A stretch of 64,000 nt of DNA. Source: Litoribacillus peritrichatus (GTDB lineage: Bacteria > Pseudomonadota > Gammaproteobacteria > Pseudomonadales > Litoribrevibacteraceae). The notes under the pieces are model-generated. The model saw only the letters and a program-made list of their open reading frames with translations, did not search any database and was not told the DNA's origin. The position numbers and the translations under genes were made by a program. The DNA lies in NCBI RefSeq assembly GCF_039537985.1, contig NZ_BAABBN010000015.1, positions 400,996-464,995 on the forward strand. Direction: 5' to 3'. Of this stretch, positions 17,917 through 25,214 are shown one piece after another (position 1 is the stretch's first letter; each line of letters opens with the position of its first letter).

Positions 17917-18381
17917 ATGGATGCTCAGAAAGTAGGCTTCTCCCGAAGGGCATTTGCAAGCCTGTTGGACTTTTTGCTGATGTCGATGATTACCTTGACG
18001 GCGCTTTTGTGGGCTTATGGCAGAATTTATTTTGCGATCAATGAACCGAGAGAATGGGGTTGGTTAGACCCCTTTCTGAATTACGCATTTCCGATTTTAT
18101 TCGTGTTGGGTTTCTGGCTTTGGCGATCGGCCACACCGGGAAAGATGCTGCTTGATATGAAAATTGTGGACGCAGTGACTGGTGGAAAGCCCAGCTTGTT
18201 TCAATACGTTATTCGTTATTTTGCTTATTATCTGTCTGTAATTCCCTTGGGTTTGGGGTTGTTGTGGGTACTTTGGGATAAGGATAAGCAGGCCTGGCAT
18301 GATAAAATTGCGAAAACGCTGGTGGTTGAAACGGACCCTTATGCGGAACTCAACCATGAGCTGGCTCAGGCCTTTCCTTAA
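17917..18381 (+). CDS. RDD family membrane protein
   Basis: A ~154-residue protein of the RDD family. The family signature is present: RRAFASLLDFLLM near the start, then SATPGKMLLDMKIVDAVTG and the later KDKQAWHDKIAKTLVV. Three to four membrane helices (LLMSMITLTALLWAYG, YAFPILFVLGFWLW, YFAYYLSVIPLGLGLLWV). The role of the family is poorly defined; some members are linked to ion or metabolite transport. The ORF is open from 17860, overlapping the upstream gene, but ATG at 17917 after GGAAAGAAAGG starts right at the conserved region. Confidence 0.8.
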   Translation: MDAQKVGFSRRAFASLLDFLLMSMITLTALLWAYGRIYFAINEPREWGWLDPFLNYAFPILFVLGFWLWRSATPGKMLLDMKIVDAVTGGKPSLFQYVIRYFAYYLSVIPLGLGLLWVLWDKDKQAWHDKIAKTLVVETDPYAELNHELAQAFP

Positions 18382-18386
18382 ATCGT

Positions 18387-19121
18387 TTAATCTTTCCTTA
18401 CCGCTTTTTGAATGGCGCTTAATGCGCCTCGTATCATGCGAACCTCTTTTTGCTCGGGGCGCACTCGATTAACCAGACGTTTAATGCGCGTCATCGCTTC
18501 ACCTTGGTGGTTCTTAAACAGGAAGTTGGTTTCCGTGAGAACTTCTTCTAAATGTTGGTACAGGCTTTCTGTTTCCTGATGAGTCGGATAGCAGGCTTTT
18601 TCATTGGCGGCTATTTTGACCTGCATGGAATTACTGTTGTTTGCCTGCCAAATTTCGTAGCAAAAAATTTGGATCGCAGCAGAAACATTAAGAACCGGAT
18701 ATTCGGGATCAGCCGGTATTTCTGTATGGTATTGGCACGCCTCTAGCTGTTGGCTGGAAAGCCCCATTCGCTCGCGGCCAAACAGAATGGCCACCGGTCC
18801 TTGTTGTGCCTCGGTGATGAGTTTTTCAGCGCTCTCTTTGGCGTTTAAAACCGGCCTTGGGTAAGTTCTTGAACGAGCGCTTGTGCCGATCACTAAGCTG
18901 CAATCATGAATCGCTTCTTCAAAAGATTGAACCACAGTCGCTTGTTCAAGTATGTCGAGTGCGCCTGCGGCTCTGGAGGAGGCTTCTTCGTTGGGGAACA
19001 TTCGGGGGTTGACCAGGTATAAAGAGGATAATCCCATGTTTTTCATGGCTCTGGCGGCTGCGCCGATATTGCCAGGGTGGTAGGTTTGATCCATCACGAT
19101 TCGAATGTTATGTAAATTCAT
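18387..19121 (-). CDS. trmJ: tRNA (cytidine/uridine-2'-O-)-methyltransferase TrmJ
   Basis: A ~244-residue SPOUT methyltransferase that 2'-O-methylates position 32 of certain tRNAs, as a dimer using S-adenosylmethionine. Visible: IRIVMDQTYHPGNIGAAARA at the N-terminus, LFGRERMGLS (knot region) and the C-terminal YPVLNVSAAIQIFCYE. The frame is open to 19208, but ATG at 19121 with GAGGG five bases upstream gives the length of E. coli TrmJ (246). It converges on the RDD gene with only a five-base gap and no terminator visible. Confidence 0.93.
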   Translation of the reverse strand: MNLHNIRIVMDQTYHPGNIGAAARAMKNMGLSSLYLVNPRMFPNEEASSRAAGALDILEQATVVQSFEEAIHDCSLVIGTSARSRTYPRPVLNAKESAEKLITEAQQGPVAILFGRERMGLSSQQLEACQYHTEIPADPEYPVLNVSAAIQIFCYEIWQANNSNSMQVKIAANEKACYPTHQETESLYQHLEEVLTETNFLFKNHQGEAMTRIKRLVNRVRPEQKEVRMIRGALSAIQKAVRKD

Positions 19122-19201
19122 ATTAGCCCTCTCTGTTGCGCGGCATATTAACATAAGTCGGCGTCTTCTTAATAAGTCTGGTGTTTGGTTGTTGGTTTGG
19201 G

Positions 19202-19235
19202 TTGTCACAAATAGGTCATAAAACTTTCATATGAT
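19202..19235 (+). promoter_or_regulatory. Pho-box-like array with a -10 element
   Basis: Three 7-base units, TTGTCAC, AGGTCAT and CTTTCAT, are separated by 4-base AT spacers (AAAT, AAAA). This is the 11-base period of PhoB binding sites (consensus CTGTCAT). TATGAT (19230-19235) lies ten bases after the second unit. Direction fits the downstream DUF2057 lipoprotein gene. Units match five, five and six of seven consensus bases. Confidence 0.45.
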
Positions 19236-19307
19236 GCCAAGCGAAATGTGAAACAGGGTGATTTCACGTGAAGGTTTCTTAATGAACTGTTGAATATGGG
19301 GTGTATT

Positions 19308-19994
19308 GTGATTCGTTGTTTGATTGTTTTTATGTCTGCGTTGGTTTTATCGGGGTGTTTGGCAACGAATGGGATTGTGCATTATTACAAAGGCGAGCCA
19401 AAAGATGAGAATCAGTTGGCGACCGTTATCTTGCCAGAAGAGATTGATATTGTTGCAGTAAATAGCCGTAAGCGGGCTCTGCCTATGATTCGTGATGACT
19501 CATACCAAATTAAACTGTTGCCTGGGCTGAATGAGCTGGTGTTGGAATATTCCAATCTTTGGGATTTGGACTCTGACAGCCACGTTACAGTGACGTCCGA
19601 CATTGTTTTGGTCAGTCAGGTGATGAAAGCGGGTGACGTCTATGAAATTAAAGTGCCTGAGTTTTCAACCTTAAAAGAGATGAAGGCGTATGCCAAAGAT
19701 TTTGAAGTGACTATGGTGGCAAAGTCTACGGGTGAAAAAGTGGCGTCGAAGGCCGCTCGTTATGGTGTTGCGCCTGTGGGCATATCGCAGTTGATCCCGC
19801 AAGACAATAAGTTGGTGGCTTCCATTCAGGCGGGTGTACAAGGAGAATCTCAAGTGGTTGTTCATGGTGTTGAAGACCGTGCGCACCAAGCGCCAGGCAA
19901 ATACTCAGCGCTGCAAAATTTGAGATATTGGTGGGAAGAAGCGAATACTCAAGAGCGTGAGTTATTTGAAGATTGGATCAATACCGTTGATTAA
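19308..19994 (+). CDS. DUF2057 (YccT-like) lipoprotein
   Basis: A ~228-residue lipoprotein (lipobox LVLSGC). The mature part resembles DUF2057: TVILPEEIDIVAVNSRK, LLPGLNELVLEYSNLW, VTSDIVLVSQVMKAGDVYEI, and in the middle FEVTMVAKSTGEKV. Function of the family is unknown. YccT has been reported to affect curli in enteric bacteria. Start: GTG at 19308 has GGGG six bases upstream; ATG at 19296 and TTG at 19290 have no binding site. A Pho-box-like sequence lies upstream, and a strong terminator follows. Confidence 0.75.
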   Translation: MIRCLIVFMSALVLSGCLATNGIVHYYKGEPKDENQLATVILPEEIDIVAVNSRKRALPMIRDDSYQIKLLPGLNELVLEYSNLWDLDSDSHVTVTSDIVLVSQVMKAGDVYEIKVPEFSTLKEMKAYAKDFEVTMVAKSTGEKVASKAARYGVAPVGISQLIPQDNKLVASIQAGVQGESQVVVHGVEDRAHQAPGKYSALQNLRYWWEEANTQERELFEDWINTVD

Positions 19995-20038
19995 ATTATC
20001 AATACTGGTTTGATTTTAGAACAAGCCTCTTTATAGTT

Positions 20039-20067
20039 AGCCCCTTATTCTTATAAGGGGCTTTTTT
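20039..20067 (+). terminator. Terminator whose right arm holds the next gene's ribosome binding site
   Basis: AGCCCCTTAT and ATAAGGGGCT form a perfect 10-base stem with loop TCTT, followed by a run of six T. The start codon ATG (20068) touches the T run. AAGGGG (20055-20060) in the right arm lies seven bases before it and is the only Shine-Dalgarno candidate. Confidence 0.85.
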
Positions 20068-20469
20068 ATGCGTCATACCACTAAGTTGTGCGTTCGTGGT
20101 TATCATCTGGATGTTTACGGGCATGTGAACAATGCTCGGTATCTGGAGTTTCTTGAAGAAGCCCGCTGGCGTTTTTTTGAAGAGCAAGATGTGATTGAAG
20201 CAATAACCGGTGAAGCTCTGGCGATGGTAGTGGTGAATATCAATATCAACTACCGCCGTGCGGCTTTGATCCATGAAGAACTGGAAATCGCGACCGAAGT
20301 AACCCGCGTTGGTAACAAGAGTTTTGTGATTCATCAGGAAATCGCAGTCGCAGAAACCGGTGAGATGATTGCCGATACCGATGGGACTTATGTTTTATTT
20401 GATAATGCAATCGGCACAAGTGTAGTGATTGAGGGTAAATATAAAGAGTTGCTTGATCGGCTAAGATGA
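20068..20469 (+). CDS. Hot-dog acyl-CoA thioesterase (YbgC/FadM family)
   Basis: A 133-residue hot-dog-fold thioesterase. The 4-hydroxybenzoyl-CoA thioesterase signature is present: YHLDVYGHVNNARYLEFLEEARW, shortened here to its core DVYGHVNNARYLEFLE, with the catalytic Asp in the first part. NININYRRAALIHEELEIAT follows. It probably hydrolyses acyl-CoA thioesters in the cytoplasm; chain length cannot be told. The start lies directly after a terminator whose right arm gives the ribosome binding site, so read-through transcripts or unpaired RNA would be needed for translation. Confidence 0.85.
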   Translation: MRHTTKLCVRGYHLDVYGHVNNARYLEFLEEARWRFFEEQDVIEAITGEALAMVVVNININYRRAALIHEELEIATEVTRVGNKSFVIHQEIAVAETGEMIADTDGTYVLFDNAIGTSVVIEGKYKELLDRLR

Positions 20470-20474
20470 TTATT

Positions 20475-20590
20475 GAGTTTTGCTCAGGGTTGTCACTACT
20501 TGTTTTTAAGTGTTTTAGTGAGTGATCCTGAGTTTTCAATTGTAAACATAGTTTTCTTATTTAGAGCGGGCAAGGTGCTTTGATGTACAT
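20475..20590 (-). pseudogene. Decayed copy of the orphan ORF at 22232-22612
   Basis: On the minus strand ATG at 20590 opens MYIKAPCPL followed by stop. This matches the first residues MYIQVPYTL of the ORF at 22612. Near 20493-20518 the sequence also resembles the last codons of that ORF. The ~280 bases between are missing. This would make it an internally deleted second copy. The match at the start is clear; the match at the end is weaker. Confidence 0.4.
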
Positions 20591-20788
20591 TTAGCTCATC
20601 TAAAAAATCATGGCGTGACGTTTGGTGTAACAAAAGGTGTAATAAAAAAGGAAGAAGTAGGAATGCTTAACTCGGTGTATTCGTTGGTAGATCAATGAGT
20701 TAAGAGAAGAAACGGGGTGGACGATGGGATTTGAACCCACGACGACCGGAATCACAATCCGGGGCTCTACCAACTGAGCTACGCCCAG
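20588..20788. repeat. Direct repeat, copy 1: spacer plus tRNA-His body
   Basis: It matches 22610-22796. Within it, 20714-20787 is identical to 22723-22796 (74 bases, the tRNA body). The rest differs at scattered positions and copy 1 has an extra ~14 bases around AAAAGGTGTAAT. A conserved inverted repeat CTTAACTC / GAGTTAAG lies in each copy (20666-20704 and 22676-22714). Confidence 0.9.
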
Positions 20789-20789
20789 T
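20713..20789 (-). pseudogene. Broken tRNA-His (GTG) copy
   Basis: The tRNA body with anticodon GTG is identical to the intact gene at 22722-22798, but the ends are damaged. Position 1 is C instead of G, giving a C-C mismatch with base 72. Position -1 is A instead of the G that histidyl-tRNA synthetase needs. The 3' end encodes CCG, not CCA. It is unlikely to make a functional histidine tRNA. Confidence 0.8.
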
Positions 20790-20885
20790 ATCCACTGTAC
20801 TTCTAGTCAATTTGTATCACACCTTGTTACGACGCAGTAAAACGCTCAAAAACACCTAAACTGCATCTTAGTGGAACAAAATATA

Positions 20886-20898
20886 TGACGTTTGGTGT
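20886..20898 (+). repeat. TGACGTTTGGTGT element (third copy)
   Basis: The same 13 bases occur at 20616-20628 and 22638-22650 within the large repeat. This copy stands alone and is followed by GACGTC. The rest of 20790-21123 holds no gene that I can see. Repeated short elements beside a tRNA could be recombinase arm sites; this is inference. Confidence 0.5.
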
Positions 20899-21123
20899 GA
20901 CGTCAAGACCACTGTTTGTAAGTTGCAGGTGACTTCTCTTGGTGTTCTTTTCTTCATCAGGTGTAATACTTTGGAAGGTCTCAGAGAAAACGGCTAGTTT
21001 TTGCTGGGTGTGGGGTCTATGGCGTAGATAAGCCGTACTAGCTCTGTATTGATTTTTGTTCTAGTGTTTTTATCTTGTATGATTCATGTCGTTTAAATTT
21101 ACTGATTCAGCTGGAGTCTATAG

Positions 21124-22191
21124 GTGTTAGGTAACTTCTCTCAACGTAATTATTTCAAAACCTCATTCCTCTCGTTATGTGCTTTGATTCTTCTGTCATT
21201 AACGGGATGTGTCTCTATGAATGTTAAAGACGCAAAAACTCCATCCAGCGTTAAACAAATCGTGGCAGCGAATATTGGACAAGTCCTTACCCCAGATAAT
21301 CGCTTAACGGCAAAGCATGATCTTGAAGAGGGGTATCAATATAGGATGCTAACTCTTGATAGCGAAGAAGAGGAAAGCCCGCGTTATATTTATCGCTTAA
21401 CAAAGGTAGATGGTGACTTCTTGTATTTTTCAACAGTAGATAAATATGGAAGAGAAAGCTTTAAGGATTACGAAAGATTTAGATTTGGTCAATTAAGTAA
21501 ACTGAAAAAGAATAATAGCTATAAAGCTGACGATTATAATCATTGTTTATTCACCATTGGTGAGTGCGCTTACAAGAACTTCTTTGGTAAAGAGCAAGTC
21601 ATTGAAACGACCTTTAGAGATGGAGTTTGGATTAGTAACGAACCTTATGGTCGCGATAAACGACAAGTGGTCTTTAGGGTTTATAAAACCGATGGTCTTC
21701 CTCTTTATGAGTATTCAGTATGGCCTGAAGGAACAACTCTCGAAAAAAGACGAGTCGAGATAGATCAAAGTTACGGACTAACTTTTGATGTAACTAAAAC
21801 TACTAGGGGGATGCCTGTCGCTCGTGCCGTGTGTATTGATGCTGAAGAAACTCGTAGGATTGGGGTTGAGATAAGGCTAGAAAGCACTGATGGGAAAGCT
21901 ATAACAAAACATAGGCGCTTCATTGCTCAGTTGGAAGAGTTTGTTAGTTCTGACCCTTGTTTGCCAAGGTTGTCTCGGTCAACAATTCAGCAGGTTAAAG
22001 GTAATGGGTGGATATTCGATAAGCCAAATGGCGAGATAATTATCGATACTATTAATGAAGGTATTAGCGCTTACACTTTAGCTTCTTTTTCAATGGGTAA
22101 TTTTGATCAGTGGTATTCACTTACATCAAAGCGCTTGAAGGATTATTTTGAGCCTAAAGGAATTAAAGCTTATATAAAAGTTGACCCTTAG
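21124..22191 (+). CDS. Lipoprotein of unknown function inside the tRNA-His island
   Basis: A 355-residue protein with a signal peptide and lipobox LSLTGC near residue 29. I do not recognise a family. The mature protein is rich in charged residues and aromatic-containing strands (YRLTKVDGDFLYFSTV, WISNEPYGRDKRQVVFRVYK), with two Cys pairs near residues 142-149 (HCLFTIGEC) and 238/280. Start: GTG, with GGAG seven bases upstream. It lies between the two tRNA-His copies and is the only full-length plus-strand gene there. It uses AGG, AGA and ATA codons more than its neighbours, which suggests a different origin. Confidence 0.6.
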   Translation: MLGNFSQRNYFKTSFLSLCALILLSLTGCVSMNVKDAKTPSSVKQIVAANIGQVLTPDNRLTAKHDLEEGYQYRMLTLDSEEEESPRYIYRLTKVDGDFLYFSTVDKYGRESFKDYERFRFGQLSKLKKNNSYKADDYNHCLFTIGECAYKNFFGKEQVIETTFRDGVWISNEPYGRDKRQVVFRVYKTDGLPLYEYSVWPEGTTLEKRRVEIDQSYGLTFDVTKTTRGMPVARAVCIDAEETRRIGVEIRLESTDGKAITKHRRFIAQLEEFVSSDPCLPRLSRSTIQQVKGNGWIFDKPNGEIIIDTINEGISAYTLASFSMGNFDQWYSLTSKRLKDYFEPKGIKAYIKVDP

Positions 22192-22231
22192 CCTATAAAA
22201 ATTGGGTTGTAGCTTTAGCTGAGCTGTAATG

Positions 22232-22612
22232 TTACTGCTTGTAGTGCAAGAGTTGAGAGTCTAATTCGCTCAAATCAGGCGTGTCTTCTAAAGCTATTTT
22301 GGCTTCAAAGCCTGTCATTTTCTTATATGCGGCGTAAATTTGAGATTCCAACCAAGTAGGATGCTTGGTGCTCACGATAAAACTGTCATGAACTGGAGTG
22401 CATTCTTTTGTTCCTGCCTCAAGCACTAAATCTACTAGCTGGCTATCGAGGTGCTGTAAGTGCTTCCAATTACTTTGAAAAAGATAGTGGGCAATGGGCT
22501 GGTTAGCTTCTTCTTTGGTTCCAAGCAAAACGCGAAGAATGGATGAATTGATTTTACGGTTGTAATTAAAAGTTCTGTTTCTAAGAAGTGTATAGGGTAC
22601 TTGGATATACAT
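22232..22612 (-). CDS. Orphan ORF with a PVHDSFIV motif, tRNA-His island
   Basis: 126 residues, no signal peptide. The centre has TPVHDSFIVSTKHPTWLE followed by a helix. 'HDSF' with preceding hydrophobic residues recalls motif C of T7-like RNA polymerases and similar C-terminal pieces of phage or plasmid replication proteins; this is a resemblance only. The start ATG follows an in-frame stop and has AGGTGA upstream, so it is translatable as it stands. It is transcribed in the same direction as tRNA-His, ~110 bases downstream of it. The protein is probably the remnant of a longer gene. Confidence 0.45.
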   Translation of the reverse strand: MYIQVPYTLLRNRTFNYNRKINSSILRVLLGTKEEANQPIAHYLFQSNWKHLQHLDSQLVDLVLEAGTKECTPVHDSFIVSTKHPTWLESQIYAAYKKMTGFEAKIALEDTPDLSELDSQLLHYKQ

Positions 22613-22796
22613 TTAGTTCACCTGAAATGTCATGGCGTGACGTTTGGTGTAACTAAAAAGGAAGAAGTAAAGACGCTTAACTCGGTATATTCGTTGGTAG
22701 ATCATTGAGTTAAGAAAAGAATGGGGTGGACGATGGGATTTGAACCCACGACGACCGGAATCACAATCCGGGGCTCTACCAACTGAGCTACGCCCA
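22610..22796. repeat. Direct repeat, copy 2: ORF start, spacer and tRNA-His body
   Basis: It matches 20588-20788. It runs from the start codon of the orphan ORF through a spacer with TGACGTTTGGTGT (22638-22650) and the inverted repeat CTTAACTC / GAGTTAAG (22676-22714), then through the tRNA-His gene up to base 2 of the acceptor stem. Confidence 0.9.
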
Positions 22797-22798
22797 CC
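22722..22798 (-). tRNA. tRNA-His (GTG)
   Basis: The cloverleaf is complete: acceptor GTGGGCG pairs with CGTCCAC with one G-T pair. It has the extra G at -1 opposite discriminator C, and CCA is encoded. The anticodon is GTG in GGATTGTGATTCC. This is the intact copy, and it is first downstream of tRNA-Asn and tRNA-Ser in the same transcript direction. Confidence 0.95.
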
Positions 22799-22806
22799 AC
22801 ATAAAA

Positions 22807-22882
22807 TGGCTCCTCGAGCTGGACTCGAACCAGCGACCAATAGATTAACAGTCTACTGCTCTACCAACTGAGCTATCGAGGA
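22807..22882 (-). tRNA. tRNA-Asn (GTT)
   Basis: Acceptor TCCTCGA pairs with TCGAGGA, discriminator G and encoded CCA. The anticodon GTT lies in GACTGTTAATC. It lies eight bases upstream of tRNA-His. Confidence 0.95.
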
Positions 22883-22889
22883 ACGTTAA

Positions 22890-22980
22890 TGGCGGAGGAG
22901 GAGAGATTCGAACTCTCGGTGGGCTATTAACCCACGCTGGTTTTCAAGACCAGTGCATTCAACCGCTCTGCCACCCCTCC
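22890..22980 (-). tRNA. tRNA-Ser (TGA)
   Basis: Acceptor GGAGGGG pairs with CTCCTCC (one G-T), with a long variable arm and encoded CCA. The anticodon TGA lies in GGTCTTGAAAACC. The 91-base length is that of a class II tRNA. It is the first gene of the tRNA cluster. Confidence 0.95.
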
Positions 22981-22993
22981 GCTGAGGCCGCCT

Positions 22994-23021
22994 ATATTAG
23001 CGAGTTGAAGATTTATGTCAA
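22994..23021 (-). promoter_or_regulatory. Promoter of the tRNA-Ser/Asn/His cluster
   Basis: On the minus strand TTGACA (perfect), a 16-base spacer and TAATAT lie just upstream of tRNA-Ser. GC-rich bases follow, as in stable-RNA promoters. Confidence 0.65.
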
Positions 23022-23198
23022 CACCTTTTGTGAAAAAAAATTAACTTTCTAAGTGGTTGATTATTTTTTGATCTTTTTCTGGGTTTTTTTGTGTATTTTT
23101 CGTGCTTTACGGCAATTTTGGCATGAGCTGCTAGGATTAGAGTAACTGGAAATTGATGTGTGCACTTTCTGTTAAGAGGGTGTTGTTGGAGGTGATGG

Positions 23199-23525
23199 AT
23201 GTCAAAAATTACGATTGCCCAAGCCACAAACTTGTTGGATGAGTTTATTTTGGTGCTGGAGGATACATATTGGGAGGCAACTCAGTTGTCGGTGAAAGAT
23301 GAGGTGTTTGCGTTAATTCGGTTGTTGAGTGCCGAGTTGACGGAATTGCAGAAAGTAAGTGTGCAGGATGATCATTATGACTATGAGGTGATCAGCACTA
23401 AGCCCTCTGTGATTCGGGATGGGGTTAAGAGTGCTCAGGAGAATGTGTTGCCGACGGTGCTGCGTGTTCAGACCAAGCAAAAGTTGTTGCCGTTATTCGA
23501 TGCATCGTTGGAGGCGTTTAGTTAA
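23199..23525 (+). CDS. Small protein of unknown function
   Basis: 108 residues with no signal peptide and no family I recognise. The N-terminal half is strongly helical and acidic (ATNLLDEFILVLEDTYWEA, FALIRLLSAELTELQ), the middle has a Tyr/Asp-rich loop (DDHYDYEV), and the end is another helix. A good Shine-Dalgarno GGAGG lies six bases before ATG. The sequence composition matches the neighbours. It lies ~110 bases before folX. Confidence 0.6.
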   Translation: MSKITIAQATNLLDEFILVLEDTYWEATQLSVKDEVFALIRLLSAELTELQKVSVQDDHYDYEVISTKPSVIRDGVKSAQENVLPTVLRVQTKQKLLPLFDASLEAFS

Positions 23526-23636
23526 TTCGGGTGTGCGTTAAAATCTCAGTTCTTACTTGATTTGCTGTTCCTGCATGTGATGATATGAAAAATAAATACG
23601 CTATCTGTTTTATTCTTCATTACGTCAGGGAAAAAG

Positions 23637-24005
23637 ATGTCTGTCAGTCAGCTTGCTAAAATTCGAATTAAAAACCTACGACTTAGAACCTTTATTGGTA
23701 TTAACGAGGAGGAGGTTAATAATAAACAGGATGTGGTGGTGAATGTTGAGATTCATTATTTGGCTGAGCGCGCAACGCATTCGGTTGAGATAGAGGATGC
23801 GCTCAATTACAAACCGATCACTAAGTCTGTCATTCGTCATGTGGAAGAAAATCGCTTTGCTTTGCTGGAGTGCTTGACGGCGGAGTTGCTGGACTTGGTT
23901 GTGTGTGATGATCGGGTGGTGTTTGCTGAAGTTGAGGTGGATAAACCCAACGCTCTGCGGTTCGCAGATTCTGTGTCAATTGCTCTTTGTTATCACAAAG
24001 ACTGA
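23637..24005 (+). CDS. folX: Dihydroneopterin triphosphate 2'-epimerase
   Basis: A 122-residue FolB/FolX fold protein. The N-terminus IRIKNLRLRTFIGINEEEVN is very close to E. coli FolX, as are ALNYKPITK, HVEENRFALLE and ALRFADSVSI. FolX epimerises 7,8-dihydroneopterin triphosphate at C2', on the way to tetrahydromonapterin. It favours FolX over the aldolase FolB because of the 'RLRTFIGI' start and the ALNY motif. It stands alone here, facing an MFS gene. Confidence 0.9.
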   Translation: MSVSQLAKIRIKNLRLRTFIGINEEEVNNKQDVVVNVEIHYLAERATHSVEIEDALNYKPITKSVIRHVEENRFALLECLTAELLDLVVCDDRVVFAEVEVDKPNALRFADSVSIALCYHKD

Positions 24006-24036
24006 AGCCGATTGATTGTTCGTTAGTATCGGCTTG

Positions 24037-25212
24037 TTAAAAACGTTCGTGGTTTTGCTGCAGTAAGTGTTTTGTCGTCGCTCGCTTGTAGCAAATGAGC
24101 AAGATGGCGGATGCCATGCAGCAAACGGTAAGGTAAAGCAAGGTTGTGTTCCAGCCTGTCTGCTCTATCCATACGCTGGGTAAAATGGAGCCTAATGTCC
24201 CGCCAGTGTAATAGAAGGTGAGGTAGGTTCCGTTGGCCAGTCCTGAGTACTTTTCTTCGTTTTGATTCACTTCTGTGCTGAATATGGAATGGTTCGCAAA
24301 TATGGCGCCGCATACCAGAGTAAAGCCTAGGCAGTACATCAGAATGTGGTTGAAGCTAAAACACCAGAGGCCGATGCAGCAGATTATTAACCAACTAAGC
24401 CCTCCGTATACTTGTAAGTGATTAAAGCTCTTTCTCATTTTGATGGTGATTAGGGCGGTTCCTATGGCGGCTATGTAGAAACTGTACACCAATAATACAG
24501 GCCAATAACTGTCTTGATTGAAGGTTTCAAGAATCCTGAAGGGGATGAAGTTCAGAATGGCGACCATGGTAAAAAATTGCAGAAGAATGAATGGGTAGAG
24601 GTAGCGGTTGGTTGGATGCGTCAGGCACTCAATCAGGTGGCTGCTTTTAATGGTTTGTTGGTGCTTGGGTTTGTGGTTTGGTAAAGTCTGTAGTGGCTTG
24701 AGCGCCAGTAAGCTTAAAATGGCCAGAATAATGAAGGTTCCTCGCCAGCTTACGTATTCTGTGAATAGGATGCTGGCAGTTCTGCCGCTTAAGCCGCCGA
24801 CAATGGTTAACGCTATGAAGATGGATAGGGTTTGTTGCAGTTTCTCTTTTTGAGTGGTTCTGGTGAGTAGTGTCATGATGGAAGTCAGCATGACTGGTAG
24901 GGTCATGCCTTCTATTGCCCGAATTATTATGGCTTGGGATATGTCTGTGATCAATGCAAATGAAATATGACAGCTTGCCATAATCAGGCAGGATGCAATG
25001 AGTCCGTGTTTGGCTGGAAATTTTTCGAGAAAAAAGCCGTAGCTTAGAGGTGCAATTGCCAGGGGCAGCATGACAGCGGTGGTAAGCAGTGCTGCTGTGT
25101 GTGTGGAGCTTTGGAATTCAGTAGCGAGTGCAGGCAGTATGGGTTGAGGGGCATACAGGATAGCGTATGCCAATAAGGTCAACCCATAAAGAACTCGATG
25201 CTCTGCTGACAA
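24037..25212 (-). CDS. MFS transporter
   Basis: 391 residues and about 12 membrane helices, Major Facilitator Superfamily of the YnfM/arabinose-efflux-like type. The N-terminus has YAPQPILPALATEF and the loop after helix 2 has FFLEKFPAKHG, in the place of the usual motif A. The substrate is unknown. The apparent start is TTG at 25212, three bases after the ispB stop, and no ribosome binding site is visible, so the true start is uncertain; translation may be coupled to ispB. Confidence 0.75.
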   Translation of the reverse strand: MSAEHRVLYGLTLLAYAILYAPQPILPALATEFQSSTHTAALLTTAVMLPLAIAPLSYGFFLEKFPAKHGLIASCLIMASCHISFALITDISQAIIIRAIEGMTLPVMLTSIMTLLTRTTQKEKLQQTLSIFIALTIVGGLSGRTASILFTEYVSWRGTFIILAILSLLALKPLQTLPNHKPKHQQTIKSSHLIECLTHPTNRYLYPFILLQFFTMVAILNFIPFRILETFNQDSYWPVLLVYSFYIAAIGTALITIKMRKSFNHLQVYGGLSWLIICCIGLWCFSFNHILMYCLGFTLVCGAIFANHSIFSTEVNQNEEKYSGLANGTYLTFYYTGGTLGSILPSVWIEQTGWNTTLLYLTVCCMASAILLICYKRATTKHLLQQNHERF

Positions 25213-25214
25213 TG

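Noticed and set aside
23118..23140. Sigma-54-like TTGGCAT...TGCTA
   Set aside because: The GG and GC elements are ten bases apart instead of twelve, so sigma-54 would not fit.
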